A program made the translations under genes and the position numbers. DNA of 64,000 nt from Lewinellaceae bacterium (GTDB lineage: Bacteria > Bacteroidota > Bacteroidia > Chitinophagales > Saprospiraceae): NCBI GenBank assembly GCA_020636435.1, contig JACJXX010000002.1:4092001-4156000 (forward strand). The letters run 5' to 3'. Under the pieces are notes generated by a model. It was not told where the DNA came from. It was given only the letters and a program-made list of their open reading frames with translations, and did no database searches. Position 1 is the first letter of the stretch. The number at the start of each line of letters is the position of its first letter. Below, piece after piece: positions 18,952-28,121 of this stretch.

Positions 18952-19112
18952 TGCCTCGCGCACTAAATAACAGGATATAAAATGGACTCTTTTGCCGCCA
19001 TACTGCGTTGTTCGTCGCTCATATAGTCCCGCTATGCTCGCTCCTCACGCCTTGTCTGGCAACAAAATAGCCTCATTTTCTATACCCCGTTACTTAATGC
19101 GCGAGGCACTAG
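18948..19112. mobile_element. MITE-like element, 157 bp, CTAG target duplications
   Basis: Bases 18952-19108 begin TGCCTCGCGCACTAAATAAC and end with its near inverse (GTTACTTAATGCGCGAGGCA); the match continues into GGRTATA.AAATG. CTAG lies at both sides (18948-18951, 19109-19112). The interior (GCTATGCTCGCTCCTCACGC, CTTGTCTGGC) is the reverse complement of the core of the element at 445-660 with few changes, although the terminal repeats of the two differ. No coding potential. It shares its left CTAG with the IS701-like element. Confidence 0.75.
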
Positions 19113-19460
19113 ACGCGGCCTTGCAGGCAGGGATTAACGCGCCTGCCTGCCGCAAGGTGCGGCCTTGCAGGCAGGGATGCAACGGATCAGCGCGCCTGCC
19201 TGCCCGCCAGGCGAGTCACCAGCGTTCGACCGAGCTCACGCCGAGGTCCGGCCTGGCAGGGATTGGGGAGTCAAAACCTACAGATTTTCGCAGATTTTAC
19301 ACGCGGAATTCGCAGAAATCCGCAAAATCCGCGTCAATCCGCGTTCCTTATCCTCTGTGCTCCCAGGCAGGTATTTATGCCCACCCCTCAACTATCTAAC
19401 TTGTCGATTTATGCCAGTCTGGAGACTGGCAGGTTATTCCGCATCGAGACTTCAGTCTCT
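19113..19460. repeat. Non-coding repeat patch downstream of the insertion stack
   Basis: No gene is supported here. It contains two copies of GCGGCCTTGCAGGCAGGGAT (19115-19134, 19159-19178), two of CGCGCCTGCCTGCC (19138-19151, 19191-19204), a run of AATCCGCG-type units around 19310-19350, and two small hairpins (GCCAGTCT/AGACTGGC at 19413-19430 and GAGACT/AGTCTC near 19446-19459). CGCGCCTGCCTGCC also occurs just upstream of the insertion stack near 16977. Short ORFs crossing this patch are low-complexity artefacts. Confidence 0.6.
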
Positions 19461-19545
19461 CGCGAACGATGGCATTGTCGGGGCGCAATTTTCTATTGCG
19501 CTCGGACTTAAGTTTATACTAAAATAAAATGCGTCCGCCTACTAC

Positions 19546-20439
19546 TCATTCTACCGACCGGCGCCGGGCAAAAGCCTCCCGCATCTTCTCCGGCAGTTCC
19601 TCATCGCCGGCCATTTGGGATGCTTCCTCATAGGACCGGTCGGCGTCATAGTAGAATTCCGCCTCTTCCAGGGAGGCGGCCTCCATCAGCTTTTTCAACA
19701 GGGCGTCCGCCTGTTGATAGACCTCTTCCTGCTGCAATGCCGAAATCACCTCCTCCTTTTCTTTTTCGGCGGTTACCGTAAACAAATACTTATTGGAGGT
19801 CATGCCCTCCCCTCCCGGCTGCACCACTTTCCAGGCATAAGACTTTCCGGCCTGGAGATTAAGGCCGCTGAAGTTCAGGGTGTACTCCTTTTGGCCTACC
19901 TTTTTGGAATGAATGACTTTGCCGCTTTCATCTTCGAGCATAAATTCATATTCCGGCAAGGGCTTCTTGCTTTGCCAGTGAAAGTTGAGGCTTTGGCCGG
20001 CGACCGCTTTTCCGATGGGGGTCGTGCCGATGATGTCAAATTTTTTATTGCCCCAGCCGGAGGACGTCGCGGTTGTGTCAGAACCCCTGGGGCCGTTGAT
20101 GGCCGCCATCAGCATGCCGTTGAAAGTATTGGCAAAGCCCATGGCGCTGTACCTCAGTTCCTCCGCAAAAAGGTCGGCGATCGCATATTCTCCTTTGCCC
20201 TCGATGTCTTTGAACCGGCCGTTGCAATACAGCTTGGCTGTCGATTTCCCGCCGAGTTTCAGCACGCCTTTCGCATCCAGGGACTTGACGGCTTCGATTT
20301 TGGCAAATTTGGCGCCCGGCTCCGGCGCATACTTGATCTTTTTATAGGATTTGGATAAAAGGATAGGCATATCCTCCTGTGCCTGCAGGCTAAAGGCCAG
20401 CAACAGGCAACTGACGAAAAATAAGAAGTGCTTGCTCAT
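19546..20439 (-). CDS. Exported protein of unknown function
   Basis: The start is set at the ATG whose complement is 20437-20439 because it begins a signal peptide (MSKHFLFFVSCLLLAFSLQA). A longer frame upstream adds 23 residues without leader character. The N-terminal half (residues about 30-110) has a beta-rich stretch, LKLGGKSTAKLYCNGRFKDI followed by GEYAIADLF, loosely reminiscent of FecR-like sensor domains. The middle (HWQSKKPLPEYEFMLEDESG ... KSYAWKVVQPGG) looks like a fibronectin-type III fold. The C-terminus is helical and acidic (ALLKKLMEAASLEEAEFYYD). It is read in the same direction as the M48-like gene just upstream at 20536-22179 (96-bp gap) and probably co-transcribed with it. 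The gene is well formed but its role is unknown. Confidence 0.7.
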   Translation of the reverse strand: MSKHFLFFVSCLLLAFSLQAQEDMPILLSKSYKKIKYAPEPGAKFAKIEAVKSLDAKGVLKLGGKSTAKLYCNGRFKDIEGKGEYAIADLFAEELRYSAMGFANTFNGMLMAAINGPRGSDTTATSSGWGNKKFDIIGTTPIGKAVAGQSLNFHWQSKKPLPEYEFMLEDESGKVIHSKKVGQKEYTLNFSGLNLQAGKSYAWKVVQPGGEGMTSNKYLFTVTAEKEKEEVISALQQEEVYQQADALLKKLMEAASLEEAEFYYDADRSYEEASQMAGDEELPEKMREAFARRRSVE

Positions 20440-20535
20440 AGTAATAATCTTTTGGGTTGAGGGAAACCAGCTTAGCGGGTAAGCTGGAAAAGTGTAACAA
20501 ATTAGCAAATTCTTTAATGGCAGCCAAAACCTGGC

Positions 20536-22179
20536 TCAATCTTCTTTTTTTAGCTGCAGGCGGAAGACGATCCACTGGTCGGCCTTGCCCTGTTCATCGA
20601 AGCGGAAAATGATGTGTTCCCGGGGGTAAACCAGATAGGTGCCCTGCCTGCTTCTTACAGTTTGGCAACTGGTGGTGTAGAGCCCTTGGATTTTCTCGCG
20701 GCTGTCTCCCAGGCGGGCATTCAGGCGAGTGGCGCTCTCGTAGCCTTTTCCCGTGAGGTGGAAGGCGGCATACTCCTTGCCATTATCGGCATAATGCACC
20801 AGCATTTTGGAATGATCAAAATGCTGGAGCCCGCAGAATACGTTGCCTCCCATGTCCAACTGAATTTCGGGCTCCGGTTTTTCCAGGTAGTCTTCCAGCA
20901 GCAGGCCGTCGATGCGCTCTACGCCTTTGACAAAGTTGAGCATCCCAATTTCAGTGGAAGCTTCTCCATTGAGGACAGACAAGTTAAGGCTGGCAAGCGT
21001 ATTGCCTTCATCCGCCAGGGGCTGAAGCAATTGGCCCGCCGCTTCCTGGTTGCCTTCGGAGGCCTCGATGACGCCCAGCAGCACTTGCGCGTCGCGGGTT
21101 TCCGCCGCCAGGCCCAACTTTTCGCTGAGCTTGCGGGCCTTGCCCGCCCAGAAGCGGGCATCTTCCTGGGCACCCTGCAGCAGGTACACGCAGGCCTTGT
21201 TGATCCAGGCGGTGGGGTATTCCTTATCCAGCAGCTCGGCGCGGCCGAAAGCCTCCAGGGCCTCTTCCAGGAGCGCCGCTCGTTTTTCGGCATTTTCTTC
21301 AAACCCGCGCTTGCCGGCGCCCAGGCGGGACTCCAGGTCCAGTTCCAGCGGCAGTACATAAGGCATCTCCTCCTTGCTGAAGTAAGCCAGGGCGGCCAGT
21401 GCGTGCATGACCCCCAGGTTGTTGTACAGCTCCCGGCTCTGAAAGTCGCGCAGGATGTAGTTGTAATAATCGAAAGCCGGTTCGTAGGCCCCGGCCACCG
21501 TTAGGCAATTGGCCACATCGAATGCCAACTGTAGTTCCCGAAGGCGCTTCATGGCATTGCCGGCATACGTGATGCGGTCGGCGAGGGAGGGATAACCGGG
21601 GATTTCTTCCGGCAAGACGTAGCTTTCGTAAATCCTGGGAAGCAGTTGGGGAATGAGGCCATAGGTATCAAAGCCGGCGGAGAGCGCGAGGAAGCCGCCC
21701 AGATAGTCCGATTGGACCTCCAGCTTGAGCCCTTCCTCCAGCTTGGCCAGTTGAGCGCCGGCTTCTGTATTGGCGTTGGCGCGGGAGAAATGCCGCGTCC
21801 AGTCGTGTTTTTCGTAATAATGCGTAAGCTCATGAGCCAGCAGGGCGGCCAGAGCATTCAGCGAATCCGCACCGAAGGTGGCGCAAAGGTCATAGGCCTT
21901 CTCCTCCAGGCCGACCTGCTCTTTTTTTGAATTCATCCAGGCCACGTACAACTGGCCGTCATTCATTACCAGCTCGGGCGGCGGCATTCGGAAATCCCCC
22001 CGCGCCTCCAGCAATTTGCGGAATACGGAGGACGTTACGGAAAGCTTGTACGCCGCGACATTTGAGGCAGGCCCTTTGCCATTCCGGTTCTGAACGTACG
22101 CAAAAATGCCGTCTTCTTCATTACAGGCGCCGCCCAGCCAGGGATATAAGCAACAAAAAAAAATCACCAGGATTCTCAT
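20536..22179 (-). CDS. Exported M48-like metallopeptidase-type protein, paralog 2
   Basis: A 547-residue relative of the gene at 12822-14486. The leader (MRILVIFFCCLYPWLGGACN) ends in a Cys and could be a lipoprotein signal, although the residues before the Cys are not a perfect lipobox. Zinc motif HELTH (His116, Glu117, His120) and EVQSD (Glu154) keep the M48-type ligand spacing seen in paralog 1. The same helical middle (YYNYILRDFQSRELYNNLGV), repeat-like region and C-terminal beta segment follow. The pair flanks the caspase-TPR gene and the insertion stack, both on the minus strand. Similarity is clear but diverged, so the duplication is old. The substrate is unknown. Confidence 0.8.
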   Translation of the reverse strand: MRILVIFFCCLYPWLGGACNEEDGIFAYVQNRNGKGPASNVAAYKLSVTSSVFRKLLEARGDFRMPPPELVMNDGQLYVAWMNSKKEQVGLEEKAYDLCATFGADSLNALAALLAHELTHYYEKHDWTRHFSRANANTEAGAQLAKLEEGLKLEVQSDYLGGFLALSAGFDTYGLIPQLLPRIYESYVLPEEIPGYPSLADRITYAGNAMKRLRELQLAFDVANCLTVAGAYEPAFDYYNYILRDFQSRELYNNLGVMHALAALAYFSKEEMPYVLPLELDLESRLGAGKRGFEENAEKRAALLEEALEAFGRAELLDKEYPTAWINKACVYLLQGAQEDARFWAGKARKLSEKLGLAAETRDAQVLLGVIEASEGNQEAAGQLLQPLADEGNTLASLNLSVLNGEASTEIGMLNFVKGVERIDGLLLEDYLEKPEPEIQLDMGGNVFCGLQHFDHSKMLVHYADNGKEYAAFHLTGKGYESATRLNARLGDSREKIQGLYTTSCQTVRSRQGTYLVYPREHIIFRFDEQGKADQWIVFRLQLKKED

Positions 22180-22436
22180 AAGCTCTTTTTAGGTTCTTTA
22201 TTTGCTCAGCCTGCAAAGGGTTACCTTTTTCAGCCTTGTCAAATACAACTGAACAACAGGAAAATAGAGGGATCATGTTTTTTAAGGGCAGGAGTTGACG
22301 GGCAAAAAAAATTTGAATTGGAAAAAATTCTGCCAATAAATTCTAAATTTAACCATCCATATAGGAAATGACACAGAAACAAGGTTTTTTTCCGTTCCAG
22401 CAACGGGACACTAAAGCCCAAATTAAACACAATCCG

Positions 22437-23990
22437 ATGAAAAGCTTTTTATTTCCAGCCGTTTTTTTATTTTTCGGCTTTTCATTAGCTGGACAAAGCC
22501 TGAAAATTTACTACGATGCCGAGGCCGATTCCATCAGCTATGTCCGGGACGGCAAGCTGACGATCAAGCCAAAAGTCCGAAGAGGCAACCCGATCGAACT
22601 GCACATCCTCAACTACAACAACTACCTATACAAAGCCACTGTGAAGGCCGAACAGGCGGCGCCAAAATCCTCCTCCGTTTTTTCGGGGGGCCTGAACAGC
22701 ATTTTGCCCATGCTGGGGCAGAGCGGGGGGCTGCTGCCCTTCGACCAGTTGCTCAAATCTTTTGGAGACAGCAACCCCCTGCTCTTTCCTTTCGGCGGCA
22801 TGGAGGGCCTGGGCGGGCTCGGGTTCGCCAACAACCAGGAGATGGAACGGCTCAACTCCTTATTGTCCGATTTCACCCTTGCCGCAGAGCGGATCGAGTC
22901 TGCCGAGAAGGACCTGCTGGAAACCCAACAGGCTATGCAACGGATACTGGAAGCACAGCGCATACAAACTTTTGCGTACCAGGAAGCCAGGAAGATCAAG
23001 TACAACCCCTTGCTGCCTCCCCGGGAGATCAAACGCATAACGATGGAATACATGGAACTGATCTTTGGGGAAGAGGCTCGCGGAGAGCTTAGCCTGAGCC
23101 ACATCATCCAGCGGTCGGAGGCCCGAAAGGAGCTGGAGGACAACCTCAAACGGTACAATAAAAAAGCAGCGAGCCTCGCGCTTTATCTGAACGCCGTTGG
23201 CGCCACCCGGGAAGGATTGGGCGAATTCGACAGCAACGTGGAGGGCCTGAAAAAACTGCAGTCTCAGGTTACCGCTTATCACCTGGAAGGGTTGGGCCGG
23301 CTTGCCCAATACAATGAAACCGCCCGGCTAATCGCCGAAGAGCTGCCAAACGTAAAAAACCTGGATATCGATCAATTGTCCATGCTGCGTTACGAACTGG
23401 AAGAACTCAAAGCCAACGACTTTTCCTACACCTACCGCACCAACGCCCAGGGAGACGAGATGCGTTTCAACCTGAGCCTGGCGCCGATCGATACTACTTC
23501 CAAACTGGGATTGAGCGCCAGCGAACTGTCTACGGTTGAGATTCCCGTTTACGGGGGCTTCAAGATCAACGCCAGCATAGGGGTCAGCTTCGGCAGCTAT
23601 TTCAACACGCCCCTGAGCTACTTCCTGCGGGATTCGGTGATCATTTCGGAAGAAAAAGACAGTTTTTTCCCTATTGTCACTTCCTTTATCCATTTTTACA
23701 ACCAGGGCGCGGGCAATGTGTCGTTGGGCGGCACCTTTGGCCTGGGCTTATCCCTGGGAGGCGATCAGGGCCTGCAGTCCGCCAACTTCCTGCTGGGGCC
23801 CAGCCTCATCCTGGGACGGGGCGAACGCATCGTGCTCAGCGGAGGCATCGTGGGAGGAAAGGTGCAACAGCTCGGCCAGGGCTTTCAGGTGGGCGACCGC
23901 CTGATCTCGGAGGTCGACAACGTGCCGACCCGCTCCGTGTACCAGATGGGATATTTTGCGGGCTTGTCTTTCAACCTGATCTCGAACTAA
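22437..23990 (+). CDS. Exported coiled-coil protein of unknown function, paralog 1
   Basis: The start at ATG 22437 gives a signal peptide (MKSFLFPAVFLFFGFSLAGQ); the frame continues upstream without leader character. The mature N-terminus reads LKIYYDAEADSISYVRDGKL and contains ELHILNYNNYLYKATVK, a short beta domain that also begins paralog 2 at 24024. Then come a Gly/Leu-rich segment, a long helical coiled-coil region (about residues 140-310) and a C-terminal region with alternating Gly and aromatic residues (VYGGFKINASIGVSFGSYF, GGTFGLGLSLGG) that may be outer-membrane beta-strands. The two genes are tandem with a 33-bp gap, presumably an operon. No known family was recognised. Confidence 0.75.
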   Translation: MKSFLFPAVFLFFGFSLAGQSLKIYYDAEADSISYVRDGKLTIKPKVRRGNPIELHILNYNNYLYKATVKAEQAAPKSSSVFSGGLNSILPMLGQSGGLLPFDQLLKSFGDSNPLLFPFGGMEGLGGLGFANNQEMERLNSLLSDFTLAAERIESAEKDLLETQQAMQRILEAQRIQTFAYQEARKIKYNPLLPPREIKRITMEYMELIFGEEARGELSLSHIIQRSEARKELEDNLKRYNKKAASLALYLNAVGATREGLGEFDSNVEGLKKLQSQVTAYHLEGLGRLAQYNETARLIAEELPNVKNLDIDQLSMLRYELEELKANDFSYTYRTNAQGDEMRFNLSLAPIDTTSKLGLSASELSTVEIPVYGGFKINASIGVSFGSYFNTPLSYFLRDSVIISEEKDSFFPIVTSFIHFYNQGAGNVSLGGTFGLGLSLGGDQGLQSANFLLGPSLILGRGERIVLSGGIVGGKVQQLGQGFQVGDRLISEVDNVPTRSVYQMGYFAGLSFNLISN

Positions 23991-24023
23991 CAACCGACAA
24001 CAAACAACAAATCAGCCTTATCC

Positions 24024-25574
24024 ATGCAGAACCACCTGAAACTCGCGCTTCTGATCCTCCTCGCGCCGGCCTGGCTGGCCGCCCAGGGATTGCGGATACA
24101 GTACGATGTGCAAACCGATTCCATCGCCTATTTCAGGGATGACGCACCCATAAAAAAAGCGCTGGCCCGGAAGGGAGAGCCGGTTACGCTTCAGATCAAA
24201 AACTACAACAACTACTTGTATAAAGTAGTGGTCAAAGAAGAGAACCAAGAGTCGCGCATAGCGCCGGTTATGGGCGGCAACTTCAGCAACTTCCTCGGTA
24301 CGCCGGGCGGCGGCAGCTCCCCTCTGTCAATGCTGTCGGGCCTGTTCAACATGCAGGGCGGCGGCGCCAGTTTCCCCATGGGCGATTTCGGCGGAGGATT
24401 CGACAACGGAGACGGCTTCGTCACCGAAGGGTCGGCAAAAATAGCCAATGCGCTGTACAAACAATTCAATCAAACGGCCCGCCTGATCAAGAACACCGAA
24501 AAAGACCTCAAAGAGATCGGCGGCGAGATGAAACGGCTGGCTCAGGCCCAGCAGATCAAGGCCATCGCCGCCGACGAGATCGAAAAGCTGCGGTACAACC
24601 CCGCCATCCCCCCCACAGAAATCCGGCGGCTGTCTATGGAATACCTGGAAACCATCCTCGGCCAGCAGTCGGAAGTGCAAAGCCTGGAGCAACTGCTGGA
24701 AAAGGCCAGCGCCCGCGAAGAACTCAGCGAAAAACTGGAAAAATACACCGGCTATACCGAAGAACTGGCGGGATACTACGACGCGGTGGCCTGGATCAAG
24801 GACTCGCTCAGCGGGGTTCCTTTGTCTACTGCTCAATTCACCGAATTTCAGGAAGCCATCTCTTCTTTTTATGGCGCCGGCTCCTCCCAGATCGAGCAAT
24901 ACCGCAAAGCGGCCGCCCTGGCGGCCGATGCCCTCTCCACCATGGAGAACTACAACCTGGAGCAGCTCATCCAACTGCGGTATATCCTGGAAGAACTCAA
25001 GGCCAACACCTTCTCCCACACCTTCCGCACCCAGCCCATGGGAGACCGGTTGAAACTCAAGGTGAGGCTGGAACCCATAGACACCCTCCGCATCCCCAAC
25101 CTCCAAACGCGGCAACTGTCGGCTCTGGACATACCGGTATACGGCGGGTTCAAGGTCAACGCCAGCATCGGCGTCAGCTTCGGCAGCTTTTTCAACCAGC
25201 CGCAGGGCTACTTCCTGCGGGACAGCGTGATCGTTTCGGAAAAAAGAGACGGCTATCTGCCCATCATTACCTCCTTCTTGCTCTTTTATCCCCAAAGCGC
25301 GGGCAACGTGTCCGTCGGCGGCACCTTCGGCGTGGGCCTTTCCATTGGCGGCGACAGCGGGGCGCAGTCAATCCACTTCCTGCTCGGCCCCAGCCTGATC
25401 TTCGGGCAGAGCGAGCGCATCGCCCTCAGCGCCGGCCTCATGGGCGGCAGAACGGACCGCCTGGGGCAGGGCTACCAGGTGGGCGACAGCCTGATTTCAG
25501 AAGCCGGCACGGTGCCGCTGCGGTCGGTTTATGAGCTGGGGTTCTTTGTGGGGTTGTCCTTTAATGTGTTGTAG
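24024..25574 (+). CDS. Exported coiled-coil protein of unknown function, paralog 2
   Basis: A 516-residue protein with signal peptide (MQNHLKLALLILLAPAWLAA) and the same architecture as its upstream neighbour. It has an N-terminal beta segment (LRIQYDVQTDSIAYFRDDAP; KNYNNYLYKVVVK), a Gly-rich spacer, a coiled-coil region rich in Glu/Lys/Leu, and a C-terminal part (VYGGFKVNASIGVSFGSFF, GGTFGVGLSIGG) that could be a small membrane barrel or a beta-sandwich. The tight spacing and conserved block order suggest the two products form a complex or are alternative forms of one component. It ends the 744-25574 region. Function unknown. Confidence 0.75.
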   Translation: MQNHLKLALLILLAPAWLAAQGLRIQYDVQTDSIAYFRDDAPIKKALARKGEPVTLQIKNYNNYLYKVVVKEENQESRIAPVMGGNFSNFLGTPGGGSSPLSMLSGLFNMQGGGASFPMGDFGGGFDNGDGFVTEGSAKIANALYKQFNQTARLIKNTEKDLKEIGGEMKRLAQAQQIKAIAADEIEKLRYNPAIPPTEIRRLSMEYLETILGQQSEVQSLEQLLEKASAREELSEKLEKYTGYTEELAGYYDAVAWIKDSLSGVPLSTAQFTEFQEAISSFYGAGSSQIEQYRKAAALAADALSTMENYNLEQLIQLRYILEELKANTFSHTFRTQPMGDRLKLKVRLEPIDTLRIPNLQTRQLSALDIPVYGGFKVNASIGVSFGSFFNQPQGYFLRDSVIVSEKRDGYLPIITSFLLFYPQSAGNVSVGGTFGVGLSIGGDSGAQSIHFLLGPSLIFGQSERIALSAGLMGGRTDRLGQGYQVGDSLISEAGTVPLRSVYELGFFVGLSFNVL

Positions 25575-25795
25575 AGGTTGGCAACGTCATTTTGTCTCTT
25601 TTAAGGCCAATTCACCTAGATGTGGATTCAATAAGACACACGCACCTTAAACTTCAGTAGGTGTTAAGGGGTGACGCAACAAATAACCTACCCAAACCCT
25701 GAGATCGCCTGTGAAATTTGTGGGATTCGGTTTTTATTTTCAAATCCGGCTGCCTACTTTAGCCTGGCCCCAAGCTCAACCACAAAACCCGGAAC

Positions 25796-28012
25796 ATGGC
25801 AAATCGAGAACCCAACAATCACATAGAAACGGAGTTGAGCCGCGACCTGGGCCTGCCCTCCGCCCTGGCCATCGGCATCGGCACCATGATCGCTGCGGGC
25901 ATTTTTACCCTTTCCGGGCTGGCCATCCGTAATGTGGGCTCCGCCGCCATCGCCTCCTTCCTGCTGGCGGCGTTTGTGGCGTTGTTCACCGCCCTCACCT
26001 ATTGCGAGTTCGTGTCCATCTATCCCCGCACCGGAGAGGGGTATTTGTACGCCCGCAAGACTTTCAACCCGCCTTTGGCCTATTTCGTGGGTTGGGCGCT
26101 GTTTCTGGGGTACACTTCCAGTTGTGCCTTTTACATCGCCAGCCTGTCCAGCTATTTCAACGAATTCATCTTGCACAGCCCCATTGAATCGCTGTTTGGC
26201 GTTGTCATGCTCGCCGGGCTTACGCTGCTCAACATTCGGGGAACCAAGGAAAGCGGCAAGTTTCAGATCATCGTCACCGCCGCCAAGGTGGTGCTGCTCA
26301 TCTGGTTCATCTTTGGCGGCCTGAGCTTTGTGAACATGGAAGTAGTCATGGACCGCTTCAGCACCGACCTGGTGGCCATCGGCACTACCAGCGCCATGGT
26401 GTTCATCACCTTCTTTGGGTTTTCGGCTATCGCCGCCTCTGCGGGGGAAGTCATCGACCCGGTAAAGAACATTCCCCGCGCCATTTTCATCTCAATGGGA
26501 GGCGTCACCGTGTTGTACACGGCTGTCGTGCTGGTCCTGCTGTTTGCAGGCCTGTCGGAATACACCGAAGCTTCGATGGGCGAGGCGGCCCAAAAGTTTC
26601 TCGGCCCGGTGGGCGGTTACGTCATCATCGGCGGCGCTATTTTCTCCATGATCTCCGCCTCCAACGCTTCGGTGATGGCGGGTTCCCGGGTGATGCTTTC
26701 CATGAGCCAGTTGGGGCACATGCCGGAGGGGTTCGGTTTTATCAATCCGCGTACGCGCACCCCGGTCATTGCGGTTATCCTGGTGGGCGGCATGATCCTC
26801 ATTTTTGCCCTGATCCTGCCGCTGGAAGACCTCAGTTATTTTGCCAATACCGTCTTGCTCATGGCCCTGATCGCCGTCAACGCCGCCCTGATCGTCCACC
26901 GCCGGAAGTTCCCGGATATGGAACGGCCGTTCAAAGTGCCGTTCGTACCGCTGCTGCCGGCGCTGGGCATCCTGGCCAATATCTACCTGCTCAGCCAAAT
27001 CTTTCAACACATTATTCCGCTGCTGCTGGCCCTCGCTGCCCAGTTTTTTGGCATGTTCGCATTTATCGCCTGGCGGGGCTGGCAACCGGCCGAAGAGGCC
27101 ATCGCCGGGCTGGCGTCTCACGTGGCGGTCAGCGAAGGGCGGAGCACTCCCCAAAAGCGGCGCTTCCGCATCCTGGCGCCCATCGCCAACCCCCAGACCA
27201 TGCGGCGCCTGATCCGGCTGGCCGGAGCCATCGCCCGGGAAAAAGACGGAGAGATTATCCTGCTGCGGGTGCTGACCGTGCCCGAGCAGTTGCCTCCCAC
27301 CCAGTTCGACGAAGCGAAACTGGAGGAAGAACGCATGGTGCTGCGCGAAGCCCGGAAGATATGCGACGAGTTGAACATCCCCTCTCATGGCGTCATCCGG
27401 GTAGGCCATAAGGTAGCCCGCGCCATCCTGGAAACCTCTACCGACTGGTACTGCGACCTCACCGTACTCGGCTGGAAAGGGCACTCCCGCAGCGGCGAAC
27501 GCATCCTCGGCAACATCACCGACGCCATCGTCAAATACGCCGACACAGACATCATGCTGGTCAAATTCGTCGGCGACACTCCCATCAACCACATCCTGCT
27601 GCCCACCGCCGGAGGAGAACACGCCCAATGGGCCGAACAATATTGCGCCACCATCGCCCGGGCCGCCGAGGGCAGCGTGACCGTCTGCCGCGTAGTGCCC
27701 ACGGAAGATACCCGCACCGATGCCGAAATCCACAAAGAGAGACTAAAACCAGCTGTTGAAAGGATTTTTGAAGAGGGTGGGTTTACCATCAAAAGCAAAG
27801 TTATCCGCAACGACTCCATCGCCGACGGCATCATCGAAGCCGCCGATGTTTACGACGCCATCATGGTGGGGGCTACCCGGCAAAGCATCTACCCACAGAT
27901 CTTGTTTGGCAACATCCCGGAAAAGATCGCCATGGGGGCCAATAAGACAGTTATTATGGTGAAACACCACGACCCCGTGAAGGCGCTGCTGGGGAAGGTG
28001 GTGGGGGAGTAG
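25796..28012 (+). CDS. APC-family amino acid permease with two C-terminal universal stress domains
   Basis: Residues about 15-435 form a 12-helix APC permease. GIGTMIAAGIFTLSG is the family's first-helix motif and the later helices are clear (for example GGVTVLYTAVVLVLLFAGL). Residues about 448-585 and 596-730 are two UspA-like domains; the first has the GWKGHSRSGERILG nucleotide-binding-type glycine motif, the second GATRQSIYPQILFGNIPEK. Such APC-Usp fusions are cationic amino acid or related transporters whose cytoplasmic Usp part is thought to sense nucleotides or stress. The substrate cannot be deduced. It is a single-gene unit, preceded by a 220-bp gap. Confidence 0.88.
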   Translation: MANREPNNHIETELSRDLGLPSALAIGIGTMIAAGIFTLSGLAIRNVGSAAIASFLLAAFVALFTALTYCEFVSIYPRTGEGYLYARKTFNPPLAYFVGWALFLGYTSSCAFYIASLSSYFNEFILHSPIESLFGVVMLAGLTLLNIRGTKESGKFQIIVTAAKVVLLIWFIFGGLSFVNMEVVMDRFSTDLVAIGTTSAMVFITFFGFSAIAASAGEVIDPVKNIPRAIFISMGGVTVLYTAVVLVLLFAGLSEYTEASMGEAAQKFLGPVGGYVIIGGAIFSMISASNASVMAGSRVMLSMSQLGHMPEGFGFINPRTRTPVIAVILVGGMILIFALILPLEDLSYFANTVLLMALIAVNAALIVHRRKFPDMERPFKVPFVPLLPALGILANIYLLSQIFQHIIPLLLALAAQFFGMFAFIAWRGWQPAEEAIAGLASHVAVSEGRSTPQKRRFRILAPIANPQTMRRLIRLAGAIAREKDGEIILLRVLTVPEQLPPTQFDEAKLEEERMVLREARKICDELNIPSHGVIRVGHKVARAILETSTDWYCDLTVLGWKGHSRSGERILGNITDAIVKYADTDIMLVKFVGDTPINHILLPTAGGEHAQWAEQYCATIARAAEGSVTVCRVVPTEDTRTDAEIHKERLKPAVERIFEEGGFTIKSKVIRNDSIADGIIEAADVYDAIMVGATRQSIYPQILFGNIPEKIAMGANKTVIMVKHHDPVKALLGKVVGE

Positions 28013-28034
28013 GGATTTGGGATGTGAGATTTTG

Positions 28035-28070
28035 GATTTGTGACGTTTGATTTGTGACGTTTGATTTGTG
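28035..28070. repeat. Tandem repeat of GATTTGTGACGTTT
   Basis: Two full and one partial copy of the 14-bp unit GATTTGTGACGTTT lie between convergent genes, followed near 28120 by an A/T-rich run of AAATCA units. No coding potential. Confidence 0.7.
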
Positions 28071-28121
28071 ATGTGTGGCTACCGCAGAACCGCACGACGC
28101 AGCAGCCATTGCTCCGGTAAA

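Noticed and set aside
19165..19527. ORFs of 80-135 residues in the GC-rich repeat patch
   Set aside because: They run through direct repeats and hairpins and have no protein-like features.
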